Assembly: GCA_963719275.1 (NCBI GenBank)
Contig: CAVRBT010000010.1
Coordinates: 310,001 to 374,000, forward strand
Length of the DNA: 64,000 bases
Direction: 5' to 3'
Source: AC-32 sp963719275
Lineage (GTDB): Bacteria > Actinomycetota > Thermoleophilia > Gaiellales > Gaiellaceae
Both the position numbers and the translations under genes were made by a program. The number at the start of each line of letters is the position of its first letter. The first letter of the stretch is position 1. This document shows positions 7,015 through 15,425 of this stretch, in pieces. The notes beneath the pieces are model-generated. The model ran no database searches. It saw only the letters and a list, made by a program, of their open reading frames with translations, and had not been told where the DNA came from.

Positions 7015-8190
7015 TCAGGCCTGCGGAATGCGGCGTTCGAGCGCGCTCGTGACCGCCTCGCGGACCGGCTCGAGCTCGATGCGGTCGAGCACGTCCTGGA
7101 AGAAGCCGCGCACGATCAGGCGCTCGGCCTCCGCACGTGGCAGCCCGCGCGCCATCAGGTAGAAGAGCTGCTCGCGGTCGACGCGGCCGACGGTCGCTCC
7201 GTGGGTGCAGCGCACGTCGTTCGCGAGGATCTCCAGGCCCGGGATCGGCACCGCGTGCGTCGTCGGCGAGAGCATGAGATTGCGGCACTCCTGGTAGGCG
7301 TTGGTCTTCTGCGCGTCCCGCTCGACACGGATCATCCCGCGCCAGACCGCGGTCGCCATGTCGCGCAGCGCGCCCTTGAAGGCGAAGTCGGACTCGGTGT
7401 CCGGCGCGATGTGCTCCTGGAAGGTGTCGTAGTCGAGGTGCTGCTCGCCGTCGGCGAAGTACGCACCGGTGACGCGGGAGGTCGCGCCCGGCCCGGCGAG
7501 GTCGTTCTGGATCCGCACCTTACCGCGCTTGGAGCCGAAGCCGCCGCTGACCCAGTCGAGCTCGGCGTCGCGCTCGACGCGCGCATGGTGTGAGGCGAAG
7601 TGCCAGGTCTCGCGGGAGAGGTTCTGCAGCGAGACGTACTCGAGCTTCGCGGCTTGCTCGACGAACAGCTCGGCCACGCCGTTGAAGTAGCCGGTCTGCT
7701 CGGCCGAGAGCGACGAGTACTCCTCCACGAGCGAGAACCGCGAGCCCTCCTCGGCGACGACGAGCAGCCGCCAGAACAGCGAGCCGCCGTCAACGGCGTT
7801 GACCACGCGCACGAACAACGGCCGTTCGAGCTCGAGCCCGCCGGGCACGTGGACGAGCAGCCCGTGCTTCCAGGCCGCGGCGTTGTGGGCCGCGAACTTG
7901 TCCTCCTCCCAGCCGACGAGCGAGCCGAGCCGGTCGTGGCTCTCGTCCAGTGGCTCGAAGCGGATCTCGGCCGGGGCGCGTGTGATCTCGATTCCGGTCT
8001 CGGTGACGACGGCCTCGGCGGACACGTCAAGCGCGAGCATGGACGGCGCGGACATGTCGGGGGACTGTCCCCCGACATGGCCGAACGCGTCGGGATCGAA
8101 CTCGCGAAGGTCGGTGAAACGCCAGTGCTCCTCGGTCGTGTCCGGGACCGGGAGGGCCTCGTAAGCCGCCCTTGCCTCGGTCCTGCTCAC
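7015..8190 (-). CDS. sufD: SufD, Fe-S cluster assembly protein
   Basis: A 391-residue SufB/SufD-family protein that pairs with SufB and SufC in the assembly complex. It starts VSRTEARAAYEALPVPDTTEEHWRFTDL, typical of SufD, and ends with the SufBD core (HATVGRVDREQLFYLMARGL class sequence, with the conserved Cys-Thr-His in DVRCTHGATVG). The GTG start at 8190 overlaps the VOC gene stop as GTGA. Near residues 39-47 the codons fall in a perfect 12-bp palindrome (8053-8079) that looks inserted. It is separated from sufB by two VOC genes. Confidence 0.93.
   Translation of the reverse strand: MSRTEARAAYEALPVPDTTEEHWRFTDLREFDPDAFGHVGGQSPDMSAPSMLALDVSAEAVVTETGIEITRAPAEIRFEPLDESHDRLGSLVGWEEDKFAAHNAAAWKHGLLVHVPGGLELERPLFVRVVNAVDGGSLFWRLLVVAEEGSRFSLVEEYSSLSAEQTGYFNGVAELFVEQAAKLEYVSLQNLSRETWHFASHHARVERDAELDWVSGGFGSKRGKVRIQNDLAGPGATSRVTGAYFADGEQHLDYDTFQEHIAPDTESDFAFKGALRDMATAVWRGMIRVERDAQKTNAYQECRNLMLSPTTHAVPIPGLEILANDVRCTHGATVGRVDREQLFYLMARGLPRAEAERLIVRGFFQDVLDRIELEPVREAVTSALERRIPQA
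8053..8079. repeat. Palindrome inserted in the sufD reading frame
   Basis: Arms CATGTCGGGGGA (8053-8064) and TCCCCCGACATG (8068-8079) are perfectly complementary around a 3-base loop. The element is read in frame as part of HVGGQSPDMSAP in SufD. Its GGGGGAC/GTCCCCC core resembles REP-type palindromes dispersed in many bacterial genomes; that resemblance is from memory. Confidence 0.7.
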
Positions 8191-8537
8191 GGCGCGTACC
8201 TCCGGTGCAGGATGACGGCGTTCCCGTCGGGATCGAGGACGACCGCCATGTTGCACACGCCGGTGTCGCCCGAGCCGACACACTCGACGCCCTTGGCTTC
8301 GAGCTCCGCCTTCGCGGCCTCGACGTCCGGGACGCGAACGGCGAAGCCGCCGACGTCCGGCTTGAACTCCAATCCTTCGCCCTCGGGCTCCCAGAACGTG
8401 ACGGTCACCTGGCCGGCCCGCAGCTCCTCGGCGTTGTTCGGATCGAGCGGAAGGCCGAGCACTTCGTGGTACCAAGCGAGCGCCCGCTCCGCGTCCCGGG
8501 TGGGCACGTTGATGAAGTCCACGCGCTCGACCTCCAT
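8187..8537 (-). CDS. VOC-family (glyoxalase/bleomycin-resistance fold) protein
   Basis: A 116-residue single vicinal-oxygen-chelate domain. The N-terminal strand VERVDFINVPTRDAERALAWYHEVLGLPL and C-terminal VVLDPDGNAVILHRRYAP are the two half-domain signatures. His and Glu ligands of the metal-dependent members are not all evident, so the catalytic class is open. ATG 8537 overlaps the stop of the two-domain VOC gene as TGATG, and its own stop overlaps the sufD GTG. It is therefore translated inside the suf operon, between sufB and sufD. Confidence 0.85.
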   Translation of the reverse strand: MEVERVDFINVPTRDAERALAWYHEVLGLPLDPNNAEELRAGQVTVTFWEPEGEGLEFKPDVGGFAVRVPDVEAAKAELEAKGVECVGSGDTGVCNMAVVLDPDGNAVILHRRYAP

Positions 8538-9280
8538 CAGGGCGCACTCCCGTCGCGGTAGCGCGCATAGCGGTGGTGGAGCAACAGCCCGTTCCCGTCC
8601 GGGTCCTTGAAGAACGCCATGTGGCACACGCCGGAGTCGTACGGCTCCGGGAACTCGAAGTCCACGCCTGCGCCCTCGAGCCGCTGCATCGCCTGCCCAA
8701 CGTCCACGACGCGGAGCGCGACGCCGTACTCCGGGCGATAGTCGCCGCTGCCCTTCTGCTCGGGCGTGCTGAGCACCAGCCCGACGTTCGAGGCCTCGAA
8801 CTCGGGCCACTCGTCGCTCGCGAGCGGATTGCGCTTCAGGCCGAGCGTCCCACCGTAGAAATCGGACGCGCGGCCGCGGTCCCTGACGTTCACGCCGATG
8901 AAGTCGGTGCGCAGGACTTCCTGGTCGGGGACGTCGAAAGGCTCGAGAGGCGCATAGCGGTGGTGGAACTGAAGCCCGTTGCCGTCGGGATCGCCAAACG
9001 GCGCACCGTGGCACACGCCGGTGTCGAAGGTGTCCATCGAGAACTCCGTGCCCTGCTGCTCGAGCTCGGCCCTGGCCTCGCCGACGTCCTGCACGCCGAG
9101 TGCGAGGCCGCCGCCGAACGTCGACAGCGCGAGCGTGAGGTTGCCCGTCTCGTACTCGACCCAGCGGTCGCCGGAGTTATGCGGGTTGCGCGCGAGCCCG
9201 AGCGTCTCGCCGTAGAACGCGTCGGCCCGTGCCAGATCCTCCACGGGCAGCGCGATGAAGTCGACCCTCCTGACCTCCAT
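8537..9280 (-). CDS. Tandem two-domain VOC protein
   Basis: A 247-residue protein made of two VOC domains. Domain 1 (about 1-110) runs from VRRVDFIALPVEDLARADAFY to GDPDGNGLQFHHRYAP. Domain 2 (about 120-240) runs from VLRTDFIGVNVRDRGRASDFYG to KDPDGNGLLLHHRYA. The two halves and the next gene's single domain are close paralogues, with D-T/S-GVCH near the end of each, so the set arose by local duplication. ATG 9280 is preferred over a TTG one codon upstream. It starts 16 bp after the sufB stop. Substrate unknown. Confidence 0.85.
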   Translation of the reverse strand: MEVRRVDFIALPVEDLARADAFYGETLGLARNPHNSGDRWVEYETGNLTLALSTFGGGLALGVQDVGEARAELEQQGTEFSMDTFDTGVCHGAPFGDPDGNGLQFHHRYAPLEPFDVPDQEVLRTDFIGVNVRDRGRASDFYGGTLGLKRNPLASDEWPEFEASNVGLVLSTPEQKGSGDYRPEYGVALRVVDVGQAMQRLEGAGVDFEFPEPYDSGVCHMAFFKDPDGNGLLLHHRYARYRDGSAP

Positions 9281-9296
9281 CAAGGCTTCGCGGCGA

Positions 9297-10712
9297 TCAA
9301 CCGACGGAGCCTTCCATCTGCAGCTGGATGAGGCGGTTCATCTCGACCGCGTACTCGAGCGGGAGCTCCTTCGTGATCGGCTCCACGAACCCGCTCACCA
9401 CCATCGCGGAGGCCTCCGCCTCGGAGAGCCCTCGTGACATCAGGTAGAAGAGCTGCTCCTCGCCGATCTTCGAGACCGTCGCCTCGTGGCCGATGTCGAC
9501 GTTGTCCTCGTCGATCCTGATGTACGGGTACGTGTCGGAACGCGAGGCCTCGTCGAGGATCAACGCGTCGCAGACGACCTTCGAGCGCGAGCCGGTCGCA
9601 CCTTTCGCCACCTCGAGCAGCCCGCGGTAGCCGGCCCGGCCGCCGTTCTTCGAGATCGACTTCGACGTGATCACCGACGACGTGTTCGGCGCGACGTGGA
9701 CGGCCTTGCCGCCCGCGTCCTGGTGCTGGCCCTCGCCCGCGAACGCGATCGAGAGCACCTCGCCGTGCGCGCCCTCGCCGAGCAGCCAGATCGCCGGGTA
9801 CTTCATCGTCAGCTTCGAGCCGAGGTTCCCGTCGACCCACTCCATCGTCGCGTTCTCATACGCGACGGCGCGCTTCGTGACGAGGTTGTAGACGTTGTTC
9901 GACCAGTTCTGGATCGTCGTGTAGCGACAGCGTGCGCCCGGCTTGACGATGATCTCGACCACCGCCGAGTGCAGCGAGTCGGACGAGTAGATCGGCGCCG
10001 TGCAGCCCTCGACGTAGTGCACGTAGGCGCCCTCGTCGACGATGATCAGCGTCCGCTCGAACTGGCCCATGTTCTCGGCATTGATCCGGAAGTAGGCCTG
10101 CAGCGGCATCTCGACCTTCACGCCCGGCGGCACGTAGATGAACGAGCCGCCCGACCACACGGCCGAGTTGAGCGCCGCGAACTTGTTGTCGTTCTGCGGG
10201 ATGATCGTCCCGAAGTACTGCCTGACGAGCTCCTCGTGCTCGCGCAGGCCGCTGTCCATGTCCTTGAAAATCACGCCCTGGGACTCGAGGTCCTCCTGGA
10301 GCTTGTGGTAGACGACCTCGGACTCGTACTGGGCGCCGACGCCGGCGAGGTACTTCTTCTCCGCCTCCGGGATGCCGAGCTTGTCCCACGTGTCCTTGAT
10401 TTCGGGCGGCAGGTCCTCCCAGGAGTTGGCCTGCTTCTCGGTGGGGCGGATGTAATAGAAGATGTTCTCGAAGTCGATCTCCGAGAGGTCGCCGCCCCAC
10501 TCGGGCAACGGGCGCGCCCGGAAGTACTCGAGCGACTTGAGCCGGAACTTGCGCATCCACTCCGGCTCGTTCTTGTGCTCGGAGATTGCCGCGACGAGCT
10601 CCGGCGAGAGCCCGCGGCCGGACTTGAAGAAGTAGTCCTCGATCTCGTGGAAGCCGTACTTGTAGTCGCTGCGAATCCCAGCGACGACTTCGGTCTCAGG
10701 CGTGGCTGCCAT
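9297..10712 (-). CDS. sufB: SufB, Fe-S cluster scaffold subunit
   Basis: A 471-residue SufB, the scaffold of the SufBCD complex on which clusters are built. It contains DYKYGFHEIEDYFFKSGRGLS near the start, NDNKFAALNSAVWSGGSFIY, CRYTTIQNWSNNVYNLVTKR and C-terminal DIGHEATVSKIGEEQLFYLMSRG. The conserved core cysteine is present in SKVVCDALILDEAS. ATG 10712 follows GGAAGGAG at good spacing and lies 17 bp inside the end of sufC, indicating coupling. The length is normal for actinobacterial SufB. Confidence 0.96.
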   Translation of the reverse strand: MAATPETEVVAGIRSDYKYGFHEIEDYFFKSGRGLSPELVAAISEHKNEPEWMRKFRLKSLEYFRARPLPEWGGDLSEIDFENIFYYIRPTEKQANSWEDLPPEIKDTWDKLGIPEAEKKYLAGVGAQYESEVVYHKLQEDLESQGVIFKDMDSGLREHEELVRQYFGTIIPQNDNKFAALNSAVWSGGSFIYVPPGVKVEMPLQAYFRINAENMGQFERTLIIVDEGAYVHYVEGCTAPIYSSDSLHSAVVEIIVKPGARCRYTTIQNWSNNVYNLVTKRAVAYENATMEWVDGNLGSKLTMKYPAIWLLGEGAHGEVLSIAFAGEGQHQDAGGKAVHVAPNTSSVITSKSISKNGGRAGYRGLLEVAKGATGSRSKVVCDALILDEASRSDTYPYIRIDEDNVDIGHEATVSKIGEEQLFYLMSRGLSEAEASAMVVSGFVEPITKELPLEYAVEMNRLIQLQMEGSVG

Positions 10713-11481
10713 TGCTCCTTCCGTTTGCGCCGAAGCCCTCGTAGCCCTCGGCCTCGAGACGGTGCGCAAGCTCCGGACCGCCTTCCTCCACGATACGCCC
10801 ATCCACGAAGACGTGCACGAAATCGGGCTCGACGTAGTTGAGGATCCGCTGGTAGTGCGTGATCACGAGCGCGCCGGTGTCCTCGCCGACGAGCTCGCGC
10901 ACGCCGTGCGCGACGGTCTTGAGGGCGTCGATGTCGAGGCCGGAGTCGGTCTCGTCGAGCACGGCCATGCGGGGCTTCAGCATCGCCATCTGCAGGATCT
11001 CGACCCGCTTCTTCTCGCCGCCGGAGAAGCCGTCGTTGACGTAGCGCTGCGCGAGCTCGCGCGGCACCTTGAGCTTTTCCATCGCGGCGAGCAGGTCCTT
11101 GCGGAACTCGGGGATCTTGACCGGGTCGTCTTCGCCGTTGTTCCTCGCCTTCCGGACCGCGTTCATCGCCGAGCGCAGGAAGCTGGTGACGGTCACGCCG
11201 GGGATGGCGTGCGGGTACTGGAACGCGAGGAAGAGGCCGCGCTGCGCACGCTCGTCCGCCTCGAGCTCCGTCACGTCCTCGCCGTCGAAGAAGATCTGGC
11301 CCTCGGTGATCTCGTACGCCGGGTGGCCCATCAGCGCGTATGCGAGCGTCGACTTCCCCGAGCCGTTCGGGCCCATGATCGCGTGGATCTGATTCGTGTC
11401 TACGGCGAGGTCGACGCCCTTGACGATCTCGGTGCCATCGTCGAGCGCGACGTGGATGTTCTTCAGTTCCAGCAAAGCCAT
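10696..11481 (-). CDS. sufC: SufC ATPase
   Basis: A 261-residue ABC-type ATPase that powers SufB/SufD rearrangement. Walker A is GPNGSGKST near residue 39, the signature is FSGGEKKRVEILQMAML, Walker B is MAVLDETDSGLDID, and the switch His is in VITHYQRIL. The extended C-terminus (GYEGFGANGRSNGSHA) is longer than in many SufC proteins. No clear ribosome site precedes the ATG, so the transcript may be leaderless or read through from the SDR gene 25 bp upstream. It is first in sufC-sufB-VOC-VOC-sufD. Confidence 0.95.
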   Translation of the reverse strand: MALLELKNIHVALDDGTEIVKGVDLAVDTNQIHAIMGPNGSGKSTLAYALMGHPAYEITEGQIFFDGEDVTELEADERAQRGLFLAFQYPHAIPGVTVTSFLRSAMNAVRKARNNGEDDPVKIPEFRKDLLAAMEKLKVPRELAQRYVNDGFSGGEKKRVEILQMAMLKPRMAVLDETDSGLDIDALKTVAHGVRELVGEDTGALVITHYQRILNYVEPDFVHVFVDGRIVEEGGPELAHRLEAEGYEGFGANGRSNGSHA

Positions 11482-11506
11482 GTCAGAGTCATGCTAGCGG
11501 CGATCC

Positions 11507-12451
11507 TCAGCCCTTCGGGAGCATCAGACGAAGCCGCGTCCAGATGGTGCTTCCACGCGCTCGGTCGTCGAAACGGCCGTGCGCGCCGGGGTCGCCGGGC
11601 AGCGTATCGAAGAGGTTGTCGGGCGAGTCGACGGGCTTCGGCTCGCCGGTGTGCTGGGCTTTCCAGCCGTTGCGCCTGAGCACCCAGTCGCCGGCCCGCG
11701 GTGACAGTTTCTGGCCCCAGAGCAGCTTCTGCGCGCCCCACGAGATCGGCAGCTCGCGGATCGGCTGTTCGGCGCAGCGCAGTGCCGCCTCGGCAAAGGG
11801 CTCGGGTTGGTAGATCGGCGGCACGGGCTCGGGCTGGTAGCCGATCTTCTGCCGGTCGCGGTCGAACTGAGGCGTGTTGATCGCGCCCGGGAGGACGAGC
11901 GAGATCGCGACGCCGGTACCGGCTTTCTGCTCCTCCACGCGCGCGGACTCGAAGAACGCCCGCAGACCGGCCTTCGAAGAGCAGTACGCGGCCTGCAGCG
12001 GAATCCCCCGGTAGACGAGCGCCGAGCTGACGTGCAGGAAGGTCCCGCGTGAAGCGCGCAGTTGCGGTAGCGCGGCCCAGTAGCCGTAGACGACGCCGAA
12101 GAAGTTCACGTCCCAGACGCGCCGCAGCTCGTCCTCCTCGAGCCGCTCGGCCTCGGAGTAGACCGTGACGATCGCATTGGCGACGTAGGTGTCGAGGCGG
12201 CCGAACCGTTCGACGGCAGCCTCGACTCCACGCTCGACGACCGAGCGATCGGTGATGTCGCCGGGAACGGCCAGCGCCTCCGAGCCCGAGCGCTCGATCT
12301 CGTCGACGCAGTTGTCGAGTGCCTCCTCGTTGCGGGCGGTGACGACGACCTTCGCGCCGCGCTCGCCGGCGAGCCGTGCGATCGCGCGGCCGAGGCCACT
12401 GGAGGCACCGGTGACGAGGAGCACCTGGTCGCTCAGCGGCTTCTTGGGCAT
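11507..12451 (-). CDS. Classical short-chain dehydrogenase/reductase
   Basis: A 314-residue SDR. The cofactor motif TGASSGLGRAIA is at about residue 14, the catalytic Ser in HVSSALVYRG, and Tyr-X3-Lys in YCSSKAGLRAF. VTARN after strand 2 favours NADP(H). The usual NAG motif reads VANAIV, still acceptable. Beyond the core is a C-terminal extension of about 70 residues containing WKAQHTGEPK and ending RLRLMLPKG. Substrate unknown. It is divergent from tatA with 41 bp between starts, and directly precedes sufC on the same strand. Confidence 0.87.
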   Translation of the reverse strand: MPKKPLSDQVLLVTGASSGLGRAIARLAGERGAKVVVTARNEEALDNCVDEIERSGSEALAVPGDITDRSVVERGVEAAVERFGRLDTYVANAIVTVYSEAERLEEDELRRVWDVNFFGVVYGYWAALPQLRASRGTFLHVSSALVYRGIPLQAAYCSSKAGLRAFFESARVEEQKAGTGVAISLVLPGAINTPQFDRDRQKIGYQPEPVPPIYQPEPFAEAALRCAEQPIRELPISWGAQKLLWGQKLSPRAGDWVLRRNGWKAQHTGEPKPVDSPDNLFDTLPGDPGAHGRFDDRARGSTIWTRLRLMLPKG

Positions 12452-12492
12452 GGCCCCCCCATACCCGCGCCGGAAGACGCTACGCTTCGACC

Positions 12493-12702
12493 ATGCTTCC
12501 AGAGGTCGGCATCACCGGGCTCATCGTGATCCTCATCGTCGCGCTGCTCGTGTTCGGGCCGAAGCGCCTCCCCGAGATCGGGCGCTCGCTCGGCAAGGGC
12601 ATGCGCGAGTTCAAGGACTCGATCAGCGGCAGCCACGACGACAAGGCCGAGCTGCCGTCGCGCTCCGGGGACGAGCCCCCGCCGCCGCCGTCAACGCCGT
12701 AG
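12493..12702 (+). CDS. tatA: TatA, twin-arginine translocase pore subunit
   Basis: A 69-residue protein: a short N-terminal segment, one hydrophobic helix (TGLIVILIVALLVFGP), the conserved hinge FGPKRLPEIGRSLGKGMREFK, an amphipathic helix and an acidic/proline tail. This is the normal TatA/E plan. It oligomerises with TatC to export folded Tat substrates across the membrane. It is 4 bp upstream of tatC and forms tatA-tatC. No tatB gene is adjacent, as is usual in two-component Tat systems. Confidence 0.93.
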   Translation: MLPEVGITGLIVILIVALLVFGPKRLPEIGRSLGKGMREFKDSISGSHDDKAELPSRSGDEPPPPPSTP

Positions 12703-12706
12703 CGCC

Positions 12707-13447
12707 ATGAGCGTGCTCCCGCGGCGCCTTCGCCACGGCGAGGAGGCCACGCTCGTCGAGCACCTGGGCGAGCTGCGCGCGCGGCTGTTCATCGCCATCG
12801 GCGCCCTCGCCGCCGGATTCGTCGTCGCGTACGCGTTCCACGGCCGACTTCTCGATTGGCTCAACCGGCCGTTGCCGGACCGCCTCGACAAGCCGGTGAC
12901 CTTCAGCCCGATCGAGCCGTTCGCGACCTCGATCGTGGTCAGCCTCTGGGCCGGCTTACTGCTCGCGCTGCCGATCGTCCTCTGGCAGCTCTGGGCCTTC
13001 CTGGCGCCCGCCTTCGAGGAAGGCCGGCAGCGTTCGATGGTCGTGCTCGTGACCTTCGCCACGGTGCTCGCCCTCGGGGGCGTCCTCTTCGGCTACTACG
13101 TGATCCTCCCGCCCGCGATCCACTTCCTCACGAACTACGACTCGTCCTACTTCACGATCCAGCTCCGAGCGCGCGACTACTACCGGTTCGTCGGCTTCGT
13201 GCTGCTCGGCGTCTCGCTCGCCTTCGAGGTGCCCGTGTTCGTGCTCGCGCTGGTGCGGCTGCGGATCCTCACCGCGGCACAGCTGCGGCACACCTGGCGC
13301 GTCGGCATCTTCGTGATGGTGGTGATCGGCGTGCTCCTGCCCGGAGTCGACCCGGTCTCGACGATCCTCTCGGTGATCCCGCTCGTCTTGCTGTACGTGC
13401 TCGCGATCGGCCTCGCGACGTTCCTCGAGCCGCGCTGGCGGAGGTGA
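12707..13447 (+). CDS. tatC: TatC, twin-arginine signal receptor
   Basis: A 246-residue polytopic membrane protein with six predicted helices. N-terminal EATLVEHLGELRARL is the TatC signature that binds the twin-arginine signal peptide. FSPIEPF and the glutamate in LAFEVPVFVLALV further on match the family. It ends in a basic LEPRWRR. Its stop overlaps the adenosine deaminase start as GTGA, so the three genes form a coupled unit. Confidence 0.95.
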   Translation: MSVLPRRLRHGEEATLVEHLGELRARLFIAIGALAAGFVVAYAFHGRLLDWLNRPLPDRLDKPVTFSPIEPFATSIVVSLWAGLLLALPIVLWQLWAFLAPAFEEGRQRSMVVLVTFATVLALGGVLFGYYVILPPAIHFLTNYDSSYFTIQLRARDYYRFVGFVLLGVSLAFEVPVFVLALVRLRILTAAQLRHTWRVGIFVMVVIGVLLPGVDPVSTILSVIPLVLLYVLAIGLATFLEPRWRR

Positions 13448-14445
13448 GCTACCCGAAGATCGAGCTCCACGTCCACCTCGAGGGGACGGTGCGGCCGGCG
13501 ACTCTCCTCGAGATCGCGCGCCGCAACGACTACGCGCTCCCGGCCGAGACCGAGGAGGGGCTTGCGGAGCTGTACGACTTCCGCGACTTCGCGCACTTCA
13601 TCGAGGTCTGGATCCTGACCACGAACGCCCTGCGGACTGAGGAGGACTTTCGGCAGGTGGTGGTCGATTATGCGGCCGAGGCCGCCTCGCACGGCGCCGT
13701 CTACCTCGAGGCGATCTTCTCGCCGGGCGAGCGCGTGAGGCGGGGAGTCGGCTGGGACGCGATCTTCAGTGGCTACTGCGACGGGGCCCAGGAGGCGCGC
13801 GAGCTGCACGGCGTCGAGGTGCGGCTGACCCCGGACATCGTGCGCGGATTCCCGCTCGAGGACGCGGAGCAGGTCGTCCGCTACTCGGCCGGGTACCGCA
13901 GCCGCGGGATCGTCGGCGTCGGCCTCGGCGGGCTCGAGGCCGACTTCCCGCCCGAGCCGTACGAGCCGGCGTTCACGCTTGCGCGCGAGCTCGGGCTCGC
14001 CTCGGTGCCGCACGCCGGGGAGGTCGCGGGGCCGCCGTCAGTGCGCGGCGCCCTGGAGGAGCTCGGCGCCGACCGGGTCCGCCACGGAATCCGCGCGGTC
14101 GAGGACGCCGGCCTCGTGCGCGAGCTCGCCGGCCGTGGGATCGTGCTCGACGTCTGCCCGATCTCGAACGTGCGGACCCGGGCGGTCGCGTCGCTCGACG
14201 CGCATCCGCTCCCGCAGCTCGTCGCCGCAGGCGTGCGCTGCTCCATCTCCACGGACGACCCGGCGATGTTCGGCACCGACCTCTCGGCCGACTACGACGC
14301 GGCCGTCCGCCTGGGGCTCTCGCCGCGCGCCGCGTACGAGGCCGGGCTCGCCGGCGCGCTGTGCGACGAAATGACCAAAACGCGCCTGCGCGCGATCGGC
14401 GATCTCGTACGACTGGCAGGTACCCTAGGGCGGCTCCGTGACTAG
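13444..14445 (+). CDS. Adenosine deaminase family metalloenzyme
   Basis: A 333-residue amidohydrolase. The zinc ligands and catalytic residues are visible: HVHLEG at the N-terminus, VPHAGE near residue 195, the DVCPISNVRT block, and STDDPAMFGT near residue 278. These are the signatures of adenosine/adenine/aminodeoxyfutalosine deaminases, which hydrolyse the 6-amino group of purines. Sequence alone does not choose between adenosine and adenine. Translation is coupled to tatC by a GTGA overlap although the functions look unrelated. Confidence 0.88.
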   Translation: MSYPKIELHVHLEGTVRPATLLEIARRNDYALPAETEEGLAELYDFRDFAHFIEVWILTTNALRTEEDFRQVVVDYAAEAASHGAVYLEAIFSPGERVRRGVGWDAIFSGYCDGAQEARELHGVEVRLTPDIVRGFPLEDAEQVVRYSAGYRSRGIVGVGLGGLEADFPPEPYEPAFTLARELGLASVPHAGEVAGPPSVRGALEELGADRVRHGIRAVEDAGLVRELAGRGIVLDVCPISNVRTRAVASLDAHPLPQLVAAGVRCSISTDDPAMFGTDLSADYDAAVRLGLSPRAAYEAGLAGALCDEMTKTRLRAIGDLVRLAGTLGRLRD

Positions 14446-14474
14446 TCCCGCTCACCCGACCGGTCGACTCGGAC

Positions 14475-14501
14475 GGACGCACGGGCAGAGCCCGCGCGTC
14501 C
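14475..14501 (+). terminator. GC hairpin after the deaminase gene
   Basis: GGACGC (14475-14480) and CGGGC pair with GCCCG and GCGTCC (14496-14501), with single-base bulges and an AGA loop. It lies between the deaminase stop and the next gene, with no T-run. It may be a terminator or the first of two leader hairpins for the TPR gene, an arrangement repeated before 41700. Confidence 0.5.
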
Positions 14502-14508
14502 TGACGAC

Positions 14509-14532
14509 GGCACCGCAAGCGGTGCCTTAGCG
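14509..14532 (+). repeat. Leader hairpin repeat, copy 1
   Basis: Stem GGCACCGC / GCGGTGCC with loop AA, followed by TTAGCG and, 4 bp later, the ATG of the TPR gene. A second copy at 41658-41681 differs only by a compensating C-G to T-A pair in the stem, which supports selection on an RNA or cruciform structure. Confidence 0.65.
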
Positions 14533-14536
14533 CTCC

Positions 14537-15394
14537 ATGGCCCGCGGAGCAGCACAGGCAGGGCGCAAGCGCGCGCAACAGGACGTCAAGCCGAAGAAGA
14601 AGGCAAAGGCCGCCCCGAGCTGGGAGGATCAGCTCTTCTTCTCGCGCCTGCGGCGGCACGCGAAGGTGATCTACGTGCTGCTCGCGGTCGTCTTCGCAGG
14701 CGGCTTCGTGTTCCTCGGAGTCGGCTCGGGCTCGTCCGGGATCGGCGACCTGCTCCAGGGGAACTTCTTCGGCAACGGCGGCTCCTCGACGAGCTCGCAG
14801 ATCAGCGACAAGCAGCAGGCGATCCAGCAGCACCCGAAGGACGTCAACCTCTACCTCGACCTCGCCGGCCTCTACCAGACCGACGGCAAGGAGTCGCAGG
14901 CGATCGCCACACTGCAGAACGCGCAGAAGGTCGCGCCGAGGAACCCGGACATCATGAACCGGATCGCGGCCATCTACAGCGCCCAGGCCGCACGCGAGGG
15001 CGACAGGTACAGCACGCTCCTCGCCGCGTACGGCCAGAACGCCGCGGCGCCGCCGGGGGTCGACACGAGCTCGGAGCTCGGGCAGGCGATCACCTCCGAC
15101 CCCTACACGCAGGGCCTGCAGCAGCAGCTCAACGAGGCGTACACGAAGGTCACCGGCGCGTACACGAAGGCGGAGTCGATCTACCAGCAGGCCGCCGACG
15201 CGGCGAAGGGAACCTCGGCCGAGCCCACCGCCCTGCTGCAGTGGGCGAGCGCCGCCACGAGCGCCAACGACGCCAACGGGGCGATCACCGCCTACGAGCG
15301 CTTCCTCAAGGTCGCGCCCGACAACCCGAACGCCCCCACCGTCCGCCAGACGCTCGCACAACTCAAGGCTTCCGTCCGCGCGGCGCAGCGTTAG
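14537..15394 (+). CDS. Membrane-anchored TPR protein
   Basis: A 285-residue protein with a Lys/Arg-rich cytoplasmic N-terminus (about 1-45), a single transmembrane helix (HAKVIYVLLAVVFAGGFVFLG region, about 46-66), a Gly/Ser linker, then TPR-like helical pairs: HPKDVNLYLDLAGLYQTDGK, APRNPDIMNRIAAIYS and later NDANGAITAYERFLKVAPDN. TPRs are protein-docking scaffolds, here on the outer face. It sits immediately after the hairpin repeat at 14509-14532 and is 31 bp upstream of the STAS gene. Confidence 0.8.
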   Translation: MARGAAQAGRKRAQQDVKPKKKAKAAPSWEDQLFFSRLRRHAKVIYVLLAVVFAGGFVFLGVGSGSSGIGDLLQGNFFGNGGSSTSSQISDKQQAIQQHPKDVNLYLDLAGLYQTDGKESQAIATLQNAQKVAPRNPDIMNRIAAIYSAQAAREGDRYSTLLAAYGQNAAAPPGVDTSSELGQAITSDPYTQGLQQQLNEAYTKVTGAYTKAESIYQQAADAAKGTSAEPTALLQWASAATSANDANGAITAYERFLKVAPDNPNAPTVRQTLAQLKASVRAAQR

Positions 15395-15425
15395 ACTCCC
15401 GCGCTCAGGAAGGAGCCGAGGCGGG

